Origin: Acholeplasma laidlawii_A
GTDB lineage: Bacteria > Bacillota_I > Bacilli_A > Acholeplasmatales > Acholeplasmataceae
NCBI RefSeq assembly: GCF_030166555.2
Contig: NZ_CP126461.2
Strand: one strand, 5' to 3'
DNA length: 64,000 nt
A program made the translations under genes and the position numbers. The notes below the pieces were generated by a model. That model was not told the DNA's origin, did no database searches, and saw only the letters and a list, made by a program, of their open reading frames with translations. This document shows, piece by piece, positions 35,087 through 48,353 of this stretch (its first letter is position 1; the number at the start of each line of letters is the position of its first letter).

Positions 35087-35716
35087 TTAAATCACCTCTA
35101 ATACTTTATCAAGCGCATCTAGCAAAGCATTTGATAGTTCTGTTTCACTTTTCTTATAAATTTCCATTTGATCATGACTACCTAATACATCTGACACTAC
35201 TTTAATAGCTAATACAGGATATTTATAACTATGGGCTACCTGATAAATACTTGCACCTTCCATATCCACAATATATGGATTTGGATTTATTGGTTTTGTA
35301 GAGAATATATCCCCTGTGTACAATCTGATTTGCTTGAAATTTTCTAATTTATTTAGTATTTTAGTGTCTGTGAAATAAAGTGTTGGATATTTAGGGATTT
35401 GTCCATATTCATAGTTAAATATCGTTAAATCCACATCATGGTAAGTGACCTCAGATACAAGGTATGTATCATAAAGATTCACCTTATGCCCACCAACGAT
35501 ACCTACATTAATAATAAATCTTGTTTCAGGATGCAACGTTAAGATATGTGAGAGTGCACTAGATGCATTTGTTTTACCGATACCAGAAATGATAAGCATA
35601 ACATCTTTTCCCTGGTATTTACCCTCATATGTGTTATAAGGATGGGTTGATTTTAAGTTTAAAATAGAAGTAAGTGCTTCTACTTCAGATTGCATCGCAG
35701 CAATAATAACTATCAT
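35087..35716 (-). CDS. mtnN: 5'-methylthioadenosine/S-adenosylhomocysteine nucleosidase
   Basis: Enzyme of 209 residues that splits MTA and SAH, clearing products of SAM use. It opens MIVIIAAMQSEVEAL (Glu12 is the usual catalytic acid), has IISGIGKTNASSAL and ends with VDMEGASIYQVAH and VSDVLG, with the conserved catalytic Asp in SDV. Overlaps udk by four bases. Confidence 0.93.
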   Translation of the reverse strand: MIVIIAAMQSEVEALTSILNLKSTHPYNTYEGKYQGKDVMLIISGIGKTNASSALSHILTLHPETRFIINVGIVGGHKVNLYDTYLVSEVTYHDVDLTIFNYEYGQIPKYPTLYFTDTKILNKLENFKQIRLYTGDIFSTKPINPNPYIVDMEGASIYQVAHSYKYPVLAIKVVSDVLGSHDQMEIYKKSETELSNALLDALDKVLEVI

Positions 35717-36336
35717 ATAGACTCCTTTACAGTTTTAAGCATGTTGACAATGACATCAACTGCTGCACCGTGTTTATCATCATTGGAAATGATGATATCA
35801 GCATAACGTTTGGTTGGTTTTACAAATTTATGATACATTGGCTTTACCGTTGTAATATATTGATTGATGACTGATTGCATCGTGCGTCCTCTATCTTTAA
35901 CATCTCTTGAAAGACGTCTAATAAAACGTATATCATCATCTAATTCTACATAGAGTTTTAAGTCAGCAAGTTCACGAATTGAATCATCTACTAAACTTAA
36001 AATACCTTCAAGTATAATAATTGGTTTAGATTCAACTTTTTCAATCACTTCACTTCTTGTATAGTTACTATAATCATATATAGGCTTATGAATCGGGTTA
36101 CCTTCGAGTAACATTAAGATATCTTTCTTCAGCAGCTCAATATCAATACTTTTAGGATGATCATAGTTCATGAGCACTCTTTCGTGCATTGGAAGGTCTT
36201 TTTGATCTAGATAATAGTCATCTTGATTAATTACTAATACATGCTGAATGCCTGCTTTATCTAATATGGATTTGACTACTGTTGATTTACCAGAGGCTGA
36301 ACCACCGGCTACAATCATAAAAAATGGTTTTTTCAT
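35713..36336 (-). CDS. udk: Uridine kinase
   Basis: Kinase of 207 residues that turns uridine and cytidine into the monophosphates for pyrimidine salvage. Walker A is GGSASGKS at 11-18, with the uridine motif DDYY in INQDDYYLDQ and MNYDHP, and the lid RRLSRDVKDRGRT. First gene of the udk-mtnN-DJ-1 unit. Length is standard. Confidence 0.93.
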   Translation of the reverse strand: MKKPFFMIVAGGSASGKSTVVKSILDKAGIQHVLVINQDDYYLDQKDLPMHERVLMNYDHPKSIDIELLKKDILMLLEGNPIHKPIYDYSNYTRSEVIEKVESKPIIILEGILSLVDDSIRELADLKLYVELDDDIRFIRRLSRDVKDRGRTMQSVINQYITTVKPMYHKFVKPTKRYADIIISNDDKHGAAVDVIVNMLKTVKESI

Positions 36337-36348
36337 ATATTCATCCTA

Positions 36349-36654
36349 TCAATTGAAGATATCTTCTTTAGGGAATTCATCTAGATTTAACAATACTAAT
36401 ATATCATTTAAACTGTTAAAAGATCCTAATATATTACCATTTGATTCTCTTAACTCATATAAAACTTGATTAGAGTAATATCTGTTGTAATTCAGTTTTG
36501 AGTAAATAACGTATGTCTTTCCGTCAACATTAAATTTTTTTATTGGTTCATGATTTCTTTTTCTAATTTTTGCTGTATTTGAAATACTAATAACAATCAT
36601 TAAAACGAATATAATGAAAAATATAGTAATAAATCCTGAAAAAAATGGTGGCAT
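36349..36654 (-). CDS. Unrecognised single-pass membrane protein
   Basis: Protein of 101 residues with one N-terminal helix (about 4-26) and a charged C-terminal part (KIRKRNHEPIKKFNVDGKTY). It has no known motif. AAGGAGA precedes the ATG. It lies just upstream of udk and might be cotranscribed. No function proposed. Confidence 0.7.
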   Translation of the reverse strand: MPPFFSGFITIFFIIFVLMIVISISNTAKIRKRNHEPIKKFNVDGKTYVIYSKLNYNRYYSNQVLYELRESNGNILGSFNSLNDILVLLNLDEFPKEDIFN

Positions 36655-36798
36655 ATATATTCTCCTTCAATTATTATCTCATTTCTATTATATATTAAAT
36701 CATCATAAATAGGTGTTAAACTATATATTAATCAAATTTTGAAATGATTAATTAAATTTCTATTATAATTGTATTAAAGTAAGAAAAGAGGTGTAACT

Positions 36799-37545
36799 AT
36801 GGTAAAAGCAATCCAAAGAATGGAAAAATTAGCAGAAAAATTAAAGAGTTATAAAGATGCTCAGTGTTTACTAGGGCTAGGCAGTATGTCTCAAGTGAGA
36901 CGTGCTGATAATTACTCTGATATGGATTTCTTCTTAATTGTAAAAGAAGGTTCTAAACAAGCATTTTTAGATGACTTAAAGTGGTTAAGTGTAAGACCAC
37001 TTGTCTATATTTTTAGGAATACACTAGATGGTTATAAAGTATTATTTGATGATGGTGTATTTGCTGAATTTGCAGTTTTTACAGAAAAAGAAATAGTTGA
37101 TGCACACTTTACTAGAGGCATCGTCTACTATAAAACAAATGATTTTGATGTCTCACTTGTTACACCAAAAAATATGCCAAAGAAGAAAGTAATTGACAAA
37201 AATTACCACTTAAATGAAGCTCTAACAAACATTTATATTGGTCTAAATAGGTTACAACGCGGTGAAGTTTCTAGTGCTACAACCTTTATTCAAAACCACG
37301 CTTTCGATAATATTTTACGTTTGTTTGATGGGATATATGAGAAATTAGATGACTATTTTGACCCATATGTCTATGAAAGACGCATTGAATTTAAATACAC
37401 AGAAGCAAGGGATCTACTACCTAAATTTAGACAAGGATATGATAAAAATAAGGAATCTGCCCTTGAAATGATACAATTTTTAGCCAAAAACTATGAAATT
37501 AACGCTTATTTATTAGAAAAAATCAATGAATTACTAGAATATTGA
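36799..37545 (+). CDS. Nucleotidyltransferase-like protein
   Basis: Protein of 248 residues with an N-terminal nucleotidyltransferase fold: LGLGSMSQ at about 25-32 (the G-S motif) and the metal-binding pair D41-x-D43 in YSDMDFFLIV. A helical C-terminal half follows. It recalls the lincosamide (Lnu) nucleotidyltransferase group, but I cannot name the substrate. GAGGTG precedes the ATG. Ends in TGA before a terminator shared with the rRNA operon. Confidence 0.75.
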   Translation: MVKAIQRMEKLAEKLKSYKDAQCLLGLGSMSQVRRADNYSDMDFFLIVKEGSKQAFLDDLKWLSVRPLVYIFRNTLDGYKVLFDDGVFAEFAVFTEKEIVDAHFTRGIVYYKTNDFDVSLVTPKNMPKKKVIDKNYHLNEALTNIYIGLNRLQRGEVSSATTFIQNHAFDNILRLFDGIYEKLDDYFDPYVYERRIEFKYTEARDLLPKFRQGYDKNKESALEMIQFLAKNYEINAYLLEKINELLEY

Positions 37546-37552
37546 GACAAAT

Positions 37553-37583
37553 AAAAAACTCACAGTAAATGTGAGTTTTAATT
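37553..37583. terminator. Bidirectional terminator of the nucleotidyltransferase-like gene and the rrn operon
   Basis: Stem AAAACTCACA / TGTGAGTTTT with a five-base loop. Confidence 0.9.
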
Positions 37584-37594
37584 TATAAAAAAAG

Positions 37595-37671
37595 TGGCGC
37601 CCACTGCTGGACTCGAACCAGCGACCCCCTGATTAACAGTCAGGTGCTCTAACCAACTGAGCTAAGTAGGC
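37595..37671 (-). tRNA. tRNA-Asn (GTT)
   Basis: Acceptor GCCTACT / AGTGGGC with one wobble pair, anticodon loop CTGTTAA, encoded CCA. It is the last gene of the rRNA operon. Confidence 0.95.
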
Positions 37672-37728
37672 TTACAATTGATAATTCATGGGTGACACTA
37701 AGCTACATATATAATATTAAGAAAGTAA

Positions 37729-37843
<115 letters not shown>

Positions 37844-37906
37844 ATAATGCTCTCAAAACTAGATAAATGATTTTCTCTGAAAAGAATGTGATGCGAATCA
37901 TCACGA

Positions 37907-40757
<2,851 letters not shown>

Positions 40758-40927
40758 TTATTTCTTTTCAGACATCATTTATCTACTTTTCAAAGACTTT
40801 CTTTACTTCTTGAAACACTTAAAATTACTTTAAGTCTTTCAAAACTGAATATGATGAACAAATTTAGAGAATGTTACTACTTACTAGTAGTCATCTTGTG
40901 CTAAGTGTTAGTTAGCCTTTCTCCTTA
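40758..40927 (-). other. 16S-23S spacer without tRNA genes
   Basis: About 170 bases, AT-rich, with no tRNA fold. It holds processing-stem sequence only. Confidence 0.8.
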
Positions 40928-42434
<1,507 letters not shown>

Positions 42435-42749
42435 TTATGTTTTGTTTTGATTTTAGCTCTTATTTTTGTTTTCTCTTGTTCATCATCATTCAGTTTTCAA
42501 AGACTCAATTTTGCATCTCTTCTTTCGAGCGCTTAATCATTCTATCATTATAATTTTTACTTGTCAACAACTTTTTTTATTTTGTTGGATTTTCAAGTTT
42601 ATCTTATAGATAACAGTTGGATTTCGGTTCTCGAAGAAGTGAACCTGTAATATTCTAACACATAGATATTATAAGTCAACCTTTATTCCAAAAAAAAGTG
42701 CAAAAATGTAAATTAAAATGTTTTATTTTTAAAATCATGAGTTTTCCAA
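42435..42749. other. rRNA leader and upstream region
   Basis: No gene is seen. It holds the roughly 100-base rRNA leader, the promoter, and AT-rich DNA with a long A-tract upstream of the -35 box that may act as an UP element. Confidence 0.6.
42539..42567 (-). promoter_or_regulatory. rrn operon promoter
   Basis: Minus-strand TTGACA at 42567-42562 and TAGAAT at 42544-42539, exactly 17 bases apart. An A-rich tract lies just upstream. Confidence 0.8.
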
Positions 42750-42790
42750 TAAAAAAGGGCCACTTTTTGATTAAATGGCCCTTTAAAGGT
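42750..42790 (-). terminator. Terminator after rseP
   Basis: Minus strand stem AAAGGGCCA / TGGCCCTTT, followed by TTTATT. Confidence 0.88.
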
Positions 42791-42799
42791 AATTTTGAA

Positions 42800-44347
42800 T
42801 TATGTAAAAATTCTTAAAATGTCATTCCAAGTTACAAATACAAAGAGCATTAATAACAGAATAAAGAATGCATTATTGACTAGTCCTTCAACTTTTGCTG
42901 GAATTTTCTTTTTAGAAACCGCTTCGTATCCTAAGAACAATAAGCGACCTCGATCTAAAGCTGGGATTGGAAGTAAATTCATGAGTCCAATATTTACAGA
43001 TAAGAAGGCAACAAAACCTAATAGATTAATGAAACCACCTTGTGCTGCATTAGATACTAAACTAAATATACCGACAGGTCCTGCAAGATCTGAAACACCA
43101 ACACCACTAGAAGTACTAAATAACATACCAATAGTGTTTACCATTTCAGTAACTGAACTACCAAATCTTTGGAACGGATTATATAACATATATAAGAAGT
43201 CAAATTCATAACCTGTTTGGAATCCAAAACGTACGGCTACACTTTCATGACCTAACTTATTTAATGTATCTTCAGGTAACACATCATATGTAAAAGTTAA
43301 GTATTCTCCATCACGTAAAACATTTAATGTAATGGTTTTTTGATTATAGTTTCTGGCAAGTACTAAAATATCTGACCAATTAAATACAGGTATCCCATTG
43401 ACTTGTGTGATTTCATCACCTAAGTTTACACCTACACTACCTGCTTTACCACCGATACCTCCAATAAATGCACCGTCTTTATATGCATCTCTTGTATCAT
43501 TAACTAAACCAAAGTTTTGTAAAAGAATCGTCACATATAGATTAATAGATTCTTCAACACCATTTCTAACGACTACTACTGGTACAACATGATCTGTGAT
43601 AAGTTCACCCATTTGTCTAATATCATTTAAGTCTTCGACATCTGTACCATTAATATTGACAATAATATCACCTGCAATTAGACCAGGATTTGATGATTCA
43701 TGTACAACATTATCATCTACTGGTTTACCTTGAACTGCTGCAATAATAATAAATAGTAATAGGGCTAAGATAAAGTTCATCATAGGTCCCATGAATAACA
43801 CTAAGAAACGTTGCCAAATTGTCTTAGATGCAAAAGATGACTCTTCTGGTGTGATTTGTAATTCTTTTTTATTACCATAATAATATTTAGCATCACGTGT
43901 CACTTGATATCGTAATACTTCACCTTCATCGGTTTTAATTTCAATGAAAAGTTCGCTTAAGTTTTTACCATATAAATCAAAATCAACAACTTCACCAGTA
44001 ACAAGTGGTTTTTTTCTTGTTTGATCCAATAAAATACCTGTAACTAAACCAATTTCATTTAAACATATACCCACTCTAGAGCCTTTTGAGATTAAAGCAT
44101 AATCCCCATTTTCTCCACTCATGGATACATAGCCACCTAAAGGTATGGCTCTAAAGGCATACTTGGTATCACCTTTTGTTTTTGCAACGATTTGAGGTCC
44201 CATACCAATTGAAAACTCATGGATGAGAATACCAGCTCTTTTCGCGAATAAGAAATGTCCTAATTCATGAATCGAGATGATTACTGTTAAAACTAATAAA
44301 AATAATACTAAGTTAGTCAATACACTAACAAGCTGTGAAAAATCCAT
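42800..44347 (-). CDS. rseP: RIP metalloprotease (site-2 protease, RseP/RasP type)
   Basis: Membrane zinc protease of 515 residues that cuts within the membrane. The zinc site is HELGH at 27-31. Two PDZ-like regions follow a central helix (FMGPMMNFILALLLF, the second metal-ligand motif area), and the last helices include LMNLLPIPALDRGRL with its Asp ligand. There is an insert of about 120 residues after the first helix (FRAIPLGGYVSMSGE... onward). Third-last gene of the conserved uppS-cdsA-rseP run. The expected dxr between cdsA and rseP is absent. Confidence 0.93.
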   Translation of the reverse strand: MDFSQLVSVLTNLVLFLLVLTVIISIHELGHFLFAKRAGILIHEFSIGMGPQIVAKTKGDTKYAFRAIPLGGYVSMSGENGDYALISKGSRVGICLNEIGLVTGILLDQTRKKPLVTGEVVDFDLYGKNLSELFIEIKTDEGEVLRYQVTRDAKYYYGNKKELQITPEESSFASKTIWQRFLVLFMGPMMNFILALLLFIIIAAVQGKPVDDNVVHESSNPGLIAGDIIVNINGTDVEDLNDIRQMGELITDHVVPVVVVRNGVEESINLYVTILLQNFGLVNDTRDAYKDGAFIGGIGGKAGSVGVNLGDEITQVNGIPVFNWSDILVLARNYNQKTITLNVLRDGEYLTFTYDVLPEDTLNKLGHESVAVRFGFQTGYEFDFLYMLYNPFQRFGSSVTEMVNTIGMLFSTSSGVGVSDLAGPVGIFSLVSNAAQGGFINLLGFVAFLSVNIGLMNLLPIPALDRGRLLFLGYEAVSKKKIPAKVEGLVNNAFFILLLMLFVFVTWNDILRIFT

Positions 44348-44368
44348 AGTGCCACTCCTTATACGAAA

Positions 44369-45325
44369 CTACATTGGGTAAAACTGTTTAATTAATATAA
44401 ATATACCTAAGAACATGATACCGATGAATATAATAGAATCAAAACGATCTAAGATACCACCATGACCTGGAAATATATTTCCGAAGTCTTTAATTTTATA
44501 ATTACGTTTCAATTTAGAAGCTACTAAATCTCCTATTTGAGCAGAAATAGAACCTAATAAAGTGATTGGTATAATAATAAGCGCTTGAGTAAATAAAGGC
44601 TCATTACCAATACTTGTAAAGTTATCGAATATTGTTTGATAGCCATCCGGATTAAAGATATATCCTAAAAATCCTTCTGGGCTAAATATCACACCGTAGA
44701 ATATCGCAAATGATGATGCAATAATCGTACCGAAGAGTGTACCCGCAATGGCACCCTCCCATGACTTTTTAGGAGATATTCTTGGTGCCATTTTATGTTT
44801 ACCAAAAGCAATACCAAAGAAATAAGCAAAGATATCTGTCATCATTGAAATTAAGGCTACATAAACGATAAATCGAACGCCTAAATATCTTAAGATGGTA
44901 ATTGATGCAGCTCCTAAACCAATATAATTAATAATAGTAAATGCTTTACCTAAATCTGAACCACTAAAATCATCAATGAATACTAATAAACTTAATAAAA
45001 TAACTGTTACAAATGAAAGTATAATCACTGGGTTTAGATTTAATGTAATTAAGAATAAACCAGGTAATACTTGAGGATTTAATGGTGCAATCATCCCACC
45101 AACATTCATATATGTTAACAAGGATAAAACGATTATAACTACTTGAACAACAATTTTGATTGGCTTTTCTTTTTCATACATATGAATAAGTTCTAATGCC
45201 CCCATAATCACAAATAGTAACATGACCATTTGAAATATACTAAATACCCAATTTGGATAATTTAAAACTGTAATTGGTAGCAATAATACAATTAAAACAA
45301 TTGCTGTAATGATTCTTTTCTTCAT
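44369..45325 (-). CDS. cdsA: Phosphatidate cytidylyltransferase
   Basis: Membrane enzyme of 318 residues that makes CDP-diacylglycerol from phosphatidate and CTP, the entry to phosphatidylglycerol-type lipids. It has about eight helices and the signature PKKSWEGAIAGTLFG followed by NIFPGHGGILDRFDS. Three bases separate it from uppS. Standard place in the block. Confidence 0.94.
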   Translation of the reverse strand: MKKRIITAIVLIVLLLPITVLNYPNWVFSIFQMVMLLFVIMGALELIHMYEKEKPIKIVVQVVIIVLSLLTYMNVGGMIAPLNPQVLPGLFLITLNLNPVIILSFVTVILLSLLVFIDDFSGSDLGKAFTIINYIGLGAASITILRYLGVRFIVYVALISMMTDIFAYFFGIAFGKHKMAPRISPKKSWEGAIAGTLFGTIIASSFAIFYGVIFSPEGFLGYIFNPDGYQTIFDNFTSIGNEPLFTQALIIIPITLLGSISAQIGDLVASKLKRNYKIKDFGNIFPGHGGILDRFDSIIFIGIMFLGIFILIKQFYPM

Positions 45326-45328
45326 ATG

Positions 45329-45997
45329 TTATAATCCCCCAAAACGTCTTTGTCGCTTTGAATACTCTTTGAGTGCCCTATCAAAATGTTTAATCTTAAA
45401 TGCTGGCCAGTATCTTTTTGTAAAATATAATTCCGCATATGCTAGTTGCCATAGTAAAAAGTTTGATAACCTTTGTTCTCCACCTGTGCGAATTAAAAGG
45501 TCTACTGGTCTATTCACCATTAAATGTTGTTCTAGATGTGCTTCATCTATAACTTCTATTTGTTTCATTGCAGTTATGAGTTCATCATAACTACCGTAAT
45601 CGATACATACATTAATGATCATACCTGTAAAATCTTTTGTTTCTTCTTCTAGACTCGCCATTAATTCCAATATTTCTTTGGATAATCTGTCTTTTCTTCC
45701 TTTAAAACGAATACGAATGTTTGCTTGACAGATTCTAGCCTTATTTTTACTTACAACTTCAATCGGTTTAGTCATTAAATATTCAACCTCATCCTGTGGT
45801 CTTTTCCAGTTCTCGGTTGAAAAAGCATAAACAGTGAGTTCTTCTATGCCTCGATTGTTTGCATGTTCAGCAATTTTAGCTAGATTTAGGCCACCTTGAT
45901 AGTGACCTGCTGATCTTGGTAGATGTAATCTTTTAGCCCACCTGCCATTGCCATCTAAAATAATGGCGACGTGTTTTGGTAGATTTCCAATTTTCAT
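45329..45997 (-). CDS. uppS: Isoprenyl transferase (undecaprenyl diphosphate synthase family)
   Basis: Cis-prenyltransferase of 222 residues that extends farnesyl diphosphate. Catalytic Asp15 is in ILDGNGRWAK, with FSTENWKRP and the end motif DLLIRTGGEQRLSNFLLWQ. It is about 25-30 residues shorter than typical UppS. Wall-less cells need the lipid carrier for lipoglycan or capsule rather than peptidoglycan; that is inference. Adjacent to cdsA. Confidence 0.93.
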   Translation of the reverse strand: MKIGNLPKHVAIILDGNGRWAKRLHLPRSAGHYQGGLNLAKIAEHANNRGIEELTVYAFSTENWKRPQDEVEYLMTKPIEVVSKNKARICQANIRIRFKGRKDRLSKEILELMASLEEETKDFTGMIINVCIDYGSYDELITAMKQIEVIDEAHLEQHLMVNRPVDLLIRTGGEQRLSNFLLWQLAYAELYFTKRYWPAFKIKHFDRALKEYSKRQRRFGGL

Positions 45998-46034
45998 GAA
46001 TAGTTTCCTTTCAAGTACACTTTATTATAGCAAA

Positions 46035-47018
46035 CTAAACTTCAATGACCCAACCAAAATCTTCTTTTATATCGCCAAACTGTATACTTTGAATCAAATC
46101 ATATAGTTTGTGTAATTTTTCATACGATTTAAACTGATAATTCACACCATTATCATAAATTTTGGTTATTGGTGTAATTACAGCAGCTGTGCCACATGCA
46201 CCAACTTCATCAAATGTAGACAACTCAGTGACATCAATTGAACGTCTTATGACTTCCATGCCTAACATCTTTTCAGCTATTGTTTGTAAACTATTATTTG
46301 TAATGCTTGGTAAGATAGATTTTGACTGCGGTGTAATAAACATGTTATCTTTAATCGCGATAATATTGGTTGCACCAGTTTCATCTATTTTAGTATGTGT
46401 TTTTGGATCTAAATATAAACAATCATCAAAACCTTGTTGTTTTGCTAAATGTTTAGGATATAAACTTGCTGCGTAGTTCGCACCAGACTTTACATGACCA
46501 AGTCCATTAGGTGCAGCACGGTCATATGGTGTAGTTGTTAAATCAATTGGATTAAATCCATCTTTGAAGTAATTTCCAACCGGGGTTGCTACAATACAAA
46601 ATAAAAATTCATTAGATGATCTTACACCCATAACAGTTTCTGTACCAATGACAAAAGGTCTAATATATAAAGTACCTTTAGATTCATAGCTTGGCACTAA
46701 ATCTTTATTAGCTTCCACTACTTGATGTACAGCATCTAAAAACATGTCGACTGGTACTTTAGGCATTAATAGTCTTTCACAACTATTTTGTAACCTTTTA
46801 GCATTTGCATCTGGTCTAAATAGTAAAGTGCGTCCATCTTTTGCACGGTATGCCTTTAATCCTTCAAAGACTGATTGGCCATAATGAAGTGCAACAGCCA
46901 TCGCTGATATTTCAAAATGAAGTGAACTGTCTAATTTACCTTTATCCCATTTTCCATCCTTATAATAAGCATAATATACTTTATTTGTTCCGTGATACTT
47001 AAATCCTTCTACTTTCAT
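46035..47018 (-). CDS. ilvE: Branched-chain amino-acid aminotransferase
   Basis: Class IV PLP transaminase of 327 residues that exchanges amino groups between Leu/Ile/Val and 2-oxoglutarate, here perhaps for catabolism or for branched acyl starters. The lysine is in HVKSGANYAASL (about 160-171), with DETGATNI and FDEVGACGTAAVITPI. Own SD is weak. The start overlaps the stop of a 10-codon ORF upstream (ATGA). It sits between frr and uppS, where it is not expected. Confidence 0.92.
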   Translation of the reverse strand: MKVEGFKYHGTNKVYYAYYKDGKWDKGKLDSSLHFEISAMAVALHYGQSVFEGLKAYRAKDGRTLLFRPDANAKRLQNSCERLLMPKVPVDMFLDAVHQVVEANKDLVPSYESKGTLYIRPFVIGTETVMGVRSSNEFLFCIVATPVGNYFKDGFNPIDLTTTPYDRAAPNGLGHVKSGANYAASLYPKHLAKQQGFDDCLYLDPKTHTKIDETGATNIIAIKDNMFITPQSKSILPSITNNSLQTIAEKMLGMEVIRRSIDVTELSTFDEVGACGTAAVITPITKIYDNGVNYQFKSYEKLHKLYDLIQSIQFGDIKEDFGWVIEV

Positions 47019-47047
47019 CTACGTGCCCATAGGTGATGTATATACAT
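47015..47047 (-). CDS. Ten-codon leader ORF coupled to ilvE
   Basis: Encodes MYIHHLWARR and then TGA, which overlaps the ilvE ATG (ATGA at 47018-47015). GGAAAGGG lies six bases before its ATG, much stronger than any site before ilvE. Its first bases are in the 18-bp palindrome GTGATGTATATACATCAC (47033-47050). A coupling or leader role is inferred. Confidence 0.5.
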   Translation of the reverse strand: MYIHHLWARR

Positions 47048-47108
47048 CACTATCCCTTTCCTTGATTCATTTTAGATATATCCCAATTGATTAAAATAAT
47101 TACTTATC

Positions 47109-47117
47109 ATTATACCA
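47109..47117 (-). promoter_or_regulatory. Extended -10 promoter of ilvE
   Basis: Minus strand TGGTATAAT (about 47117-47109) with no good -35 box. It gives a leader of about 85 bases before ilvE. Confidence 0.55.
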
Positions 47118-47125
47118 CAAAGAAA

Positions 47126-47158
47126 AAAGCATACTCCTTAAATGAAGTATGCTTAATA
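47126..47158. terminator. Terminator before ilvE promoter, after the 47163 gene
   Basis: Stem AAGCATACT / AGTATGCTT followed by T-run on the minus strand. Confidence 0.8.
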
Positions 47159-47162
47159 CATT

Positions 47163-47399
47163 TTATAAAGCGTCTGTTAATATTGGTTTGCCCATTGCAG
47201 TGGTTGTAACAATATCGATGATCCATAAGATGTTCCATCCAAGAATAATCCATAAGATACCTATAATAAGTAACCCATTATTCTTCAACTCTGCACCTTT
47301 AACAATCCTATAAATTGCCCAAGTAATATCTAGAAGTGGTAAACAAAATATTACCTTTACAACAAACGGTAATTCATCCATCCATTCAACAAATTTCAT
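47163..47399 (-). CDS. Unrecognised small two-helix membrane protein
   Basis: Protein of 78 residues with helices at about 12-33 and 42-66. No family recognised. The composition (WILGWNILWIIDIV) recalls small membrane proteins of unknown function that often pair in tandem, like the next gene upstream. AAAGGAGA precedes the ATG. Inserted between ilvE and frr. Confidence 0.65.
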   Translation of the reverse strand: MKFVEWMDELPFVVKVIFCLPLLDITWAIYRIVKGAELKNNGLLIIGILWIILGWNILWIIDIVTTTAMGKPILTDAL

Positions 47400-47461
47400 A
47401 TTTCATTTTCTCCTTTTTAGTATACCTCTATTATATACCTTTAATTTATAAGTTTCAATCA

Positions 47462-47497
47462 ATAAAAAACTGCAACCAATTTAGATTGCAGTTTTAT
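47462..47497. terminator. Terminator between the small membrane-protein genes
   Basis: Stem AAAACTGCAA / TTGCAGTTTT. Confidence 0.85.
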
Positions 47498-47508
47498 GAT
47501 TAACTTGC

Positions 47509-47724
47509 TTATGCTAAGACAGTTAAGTCGCGACTTAAAATCATAGTGACTAAGTCGATAATATAGAATAAAGGAGCAATGAAGAAGTTTAATACAGCCC
47601 CTAAAATGTTTCCACGTTGAACTCTTGTAACTATACCTAAAATCACATTAGTTACCGGAATAATTGCTAGAATTAATGATACTATCCACTCTAAACCTAA
47701 ATATGCTTTTTGTCTTTTTGCCAT
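47509..47724 (-). CDS. Unrecognised small membrane protein
   Basis: Protein of 71 residues with two hydrophobic segments (about 12-31 and 40-63) and a basic N-terminus. Function unknown. AAAGGAGA precedes the ATG. Terminators on both sides show it is expressed alone. Confidence 0.65.
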   Translation of the reverse strand: MAKRQKAYLGLEWIVSLILAIIPVTNVILGIVTRVQRGNILGAVLNFFIAPLFYIIDLVTMILSRDLTVLA

Positions 47725-47761
47725 TGTAAATCTCCTTTTTCTTTTATTTTACCATATATAT

Positions 47762-47792
47762 AAAAAAACCACTTAGTTTAAGTGGTTTTTAT
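47762..47792. terminator. Terminator after frr
   Basis: Stem AAACCACTT / AAGTGGTTT followed by T-run. Confidence 0.88.
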
Positions 47793-47798
47793 AATTAT

Positions 47799-48353
47799 TT
47801 ATACATCTAATAATTCTTCGGATTTTTCTTTAGTCAGTTCGTCTACTTTTTTGACATATGCATCAGTTAGTGCTTGAACGTCTTCTAAGTATCCCTTTTC
47901 ATCATCTTCAGTTAATCCTAATTTCTTAAGATGTTCATTACCATCTCGACGGATATGACGAATTGCTACTTTTCCAGCTTCAGCCATTTTCTCAACATCT
48001 TTAACAAGACTACGACGTCTTTCACCAGTAAGTGCTGGTAGTGTTAAGCGAATACCTGTTCCATCATTTCTTGGAGGTAATTCTAATGAAGATGTGTTGA
48101 TCGCAGTTTCTATATCTTTTAATATAGATTTGTCGAAAGGTTTGATGTAAAGTTGTTGTGCTTCAGGTACTGAAATGGATGCTACTTGTTTAAGTGGTGT
48201 ATCTACACCATAGTAGCTTACCATAATACGGTCAAGAATATTTGGGTTAGCGCGGCCCGTACGAACTGCTGCATATTCTCTACCTAAAGCTTCTAAACTC
48301 TTTTCCATTTTTTCTTCAATTTCAAGTAATATCATATCTGCTTGTTCATTCAT
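47799..48353 (-). CDS. frr: Ribosome recycling factor
   Basis: Factor of 184 residues that, with EF-G, takes ribosomes off mRNA after termination. Family marks: GRANPNILDRIMVSYYG (about 33-49), LPPRNDGTGIRLTLP and the three-helix bundle with RHIRRDGNEHLKK. Overlaps pyrH by four bases (ATGA). Normal length and place after pyrH. Confidence 0.96.
   Translation of the reverse strand: MNEQADMILLEIEEKMEKSLEALGREYAAVRTGRANPNILDRIMVSYYGVDTPLKQVASISVPEAQQLYIKPFDKSILKDIETAINTSSLELPPRNDGTGIRLTLPALTGERRRSLVKDVEKMAEAGKVAIRHIRRDGNEHLKKLGLTEDDEKGYLEDVQALTDAYVKKVDELTKEKSEELLDV

Noticed and set aside
36799..37545. Naming the gene lnu (lincosamide resistance)
   Set aside because: Only the general nucleotidyltransferase motif is seen; the substrate cannot be named from it.
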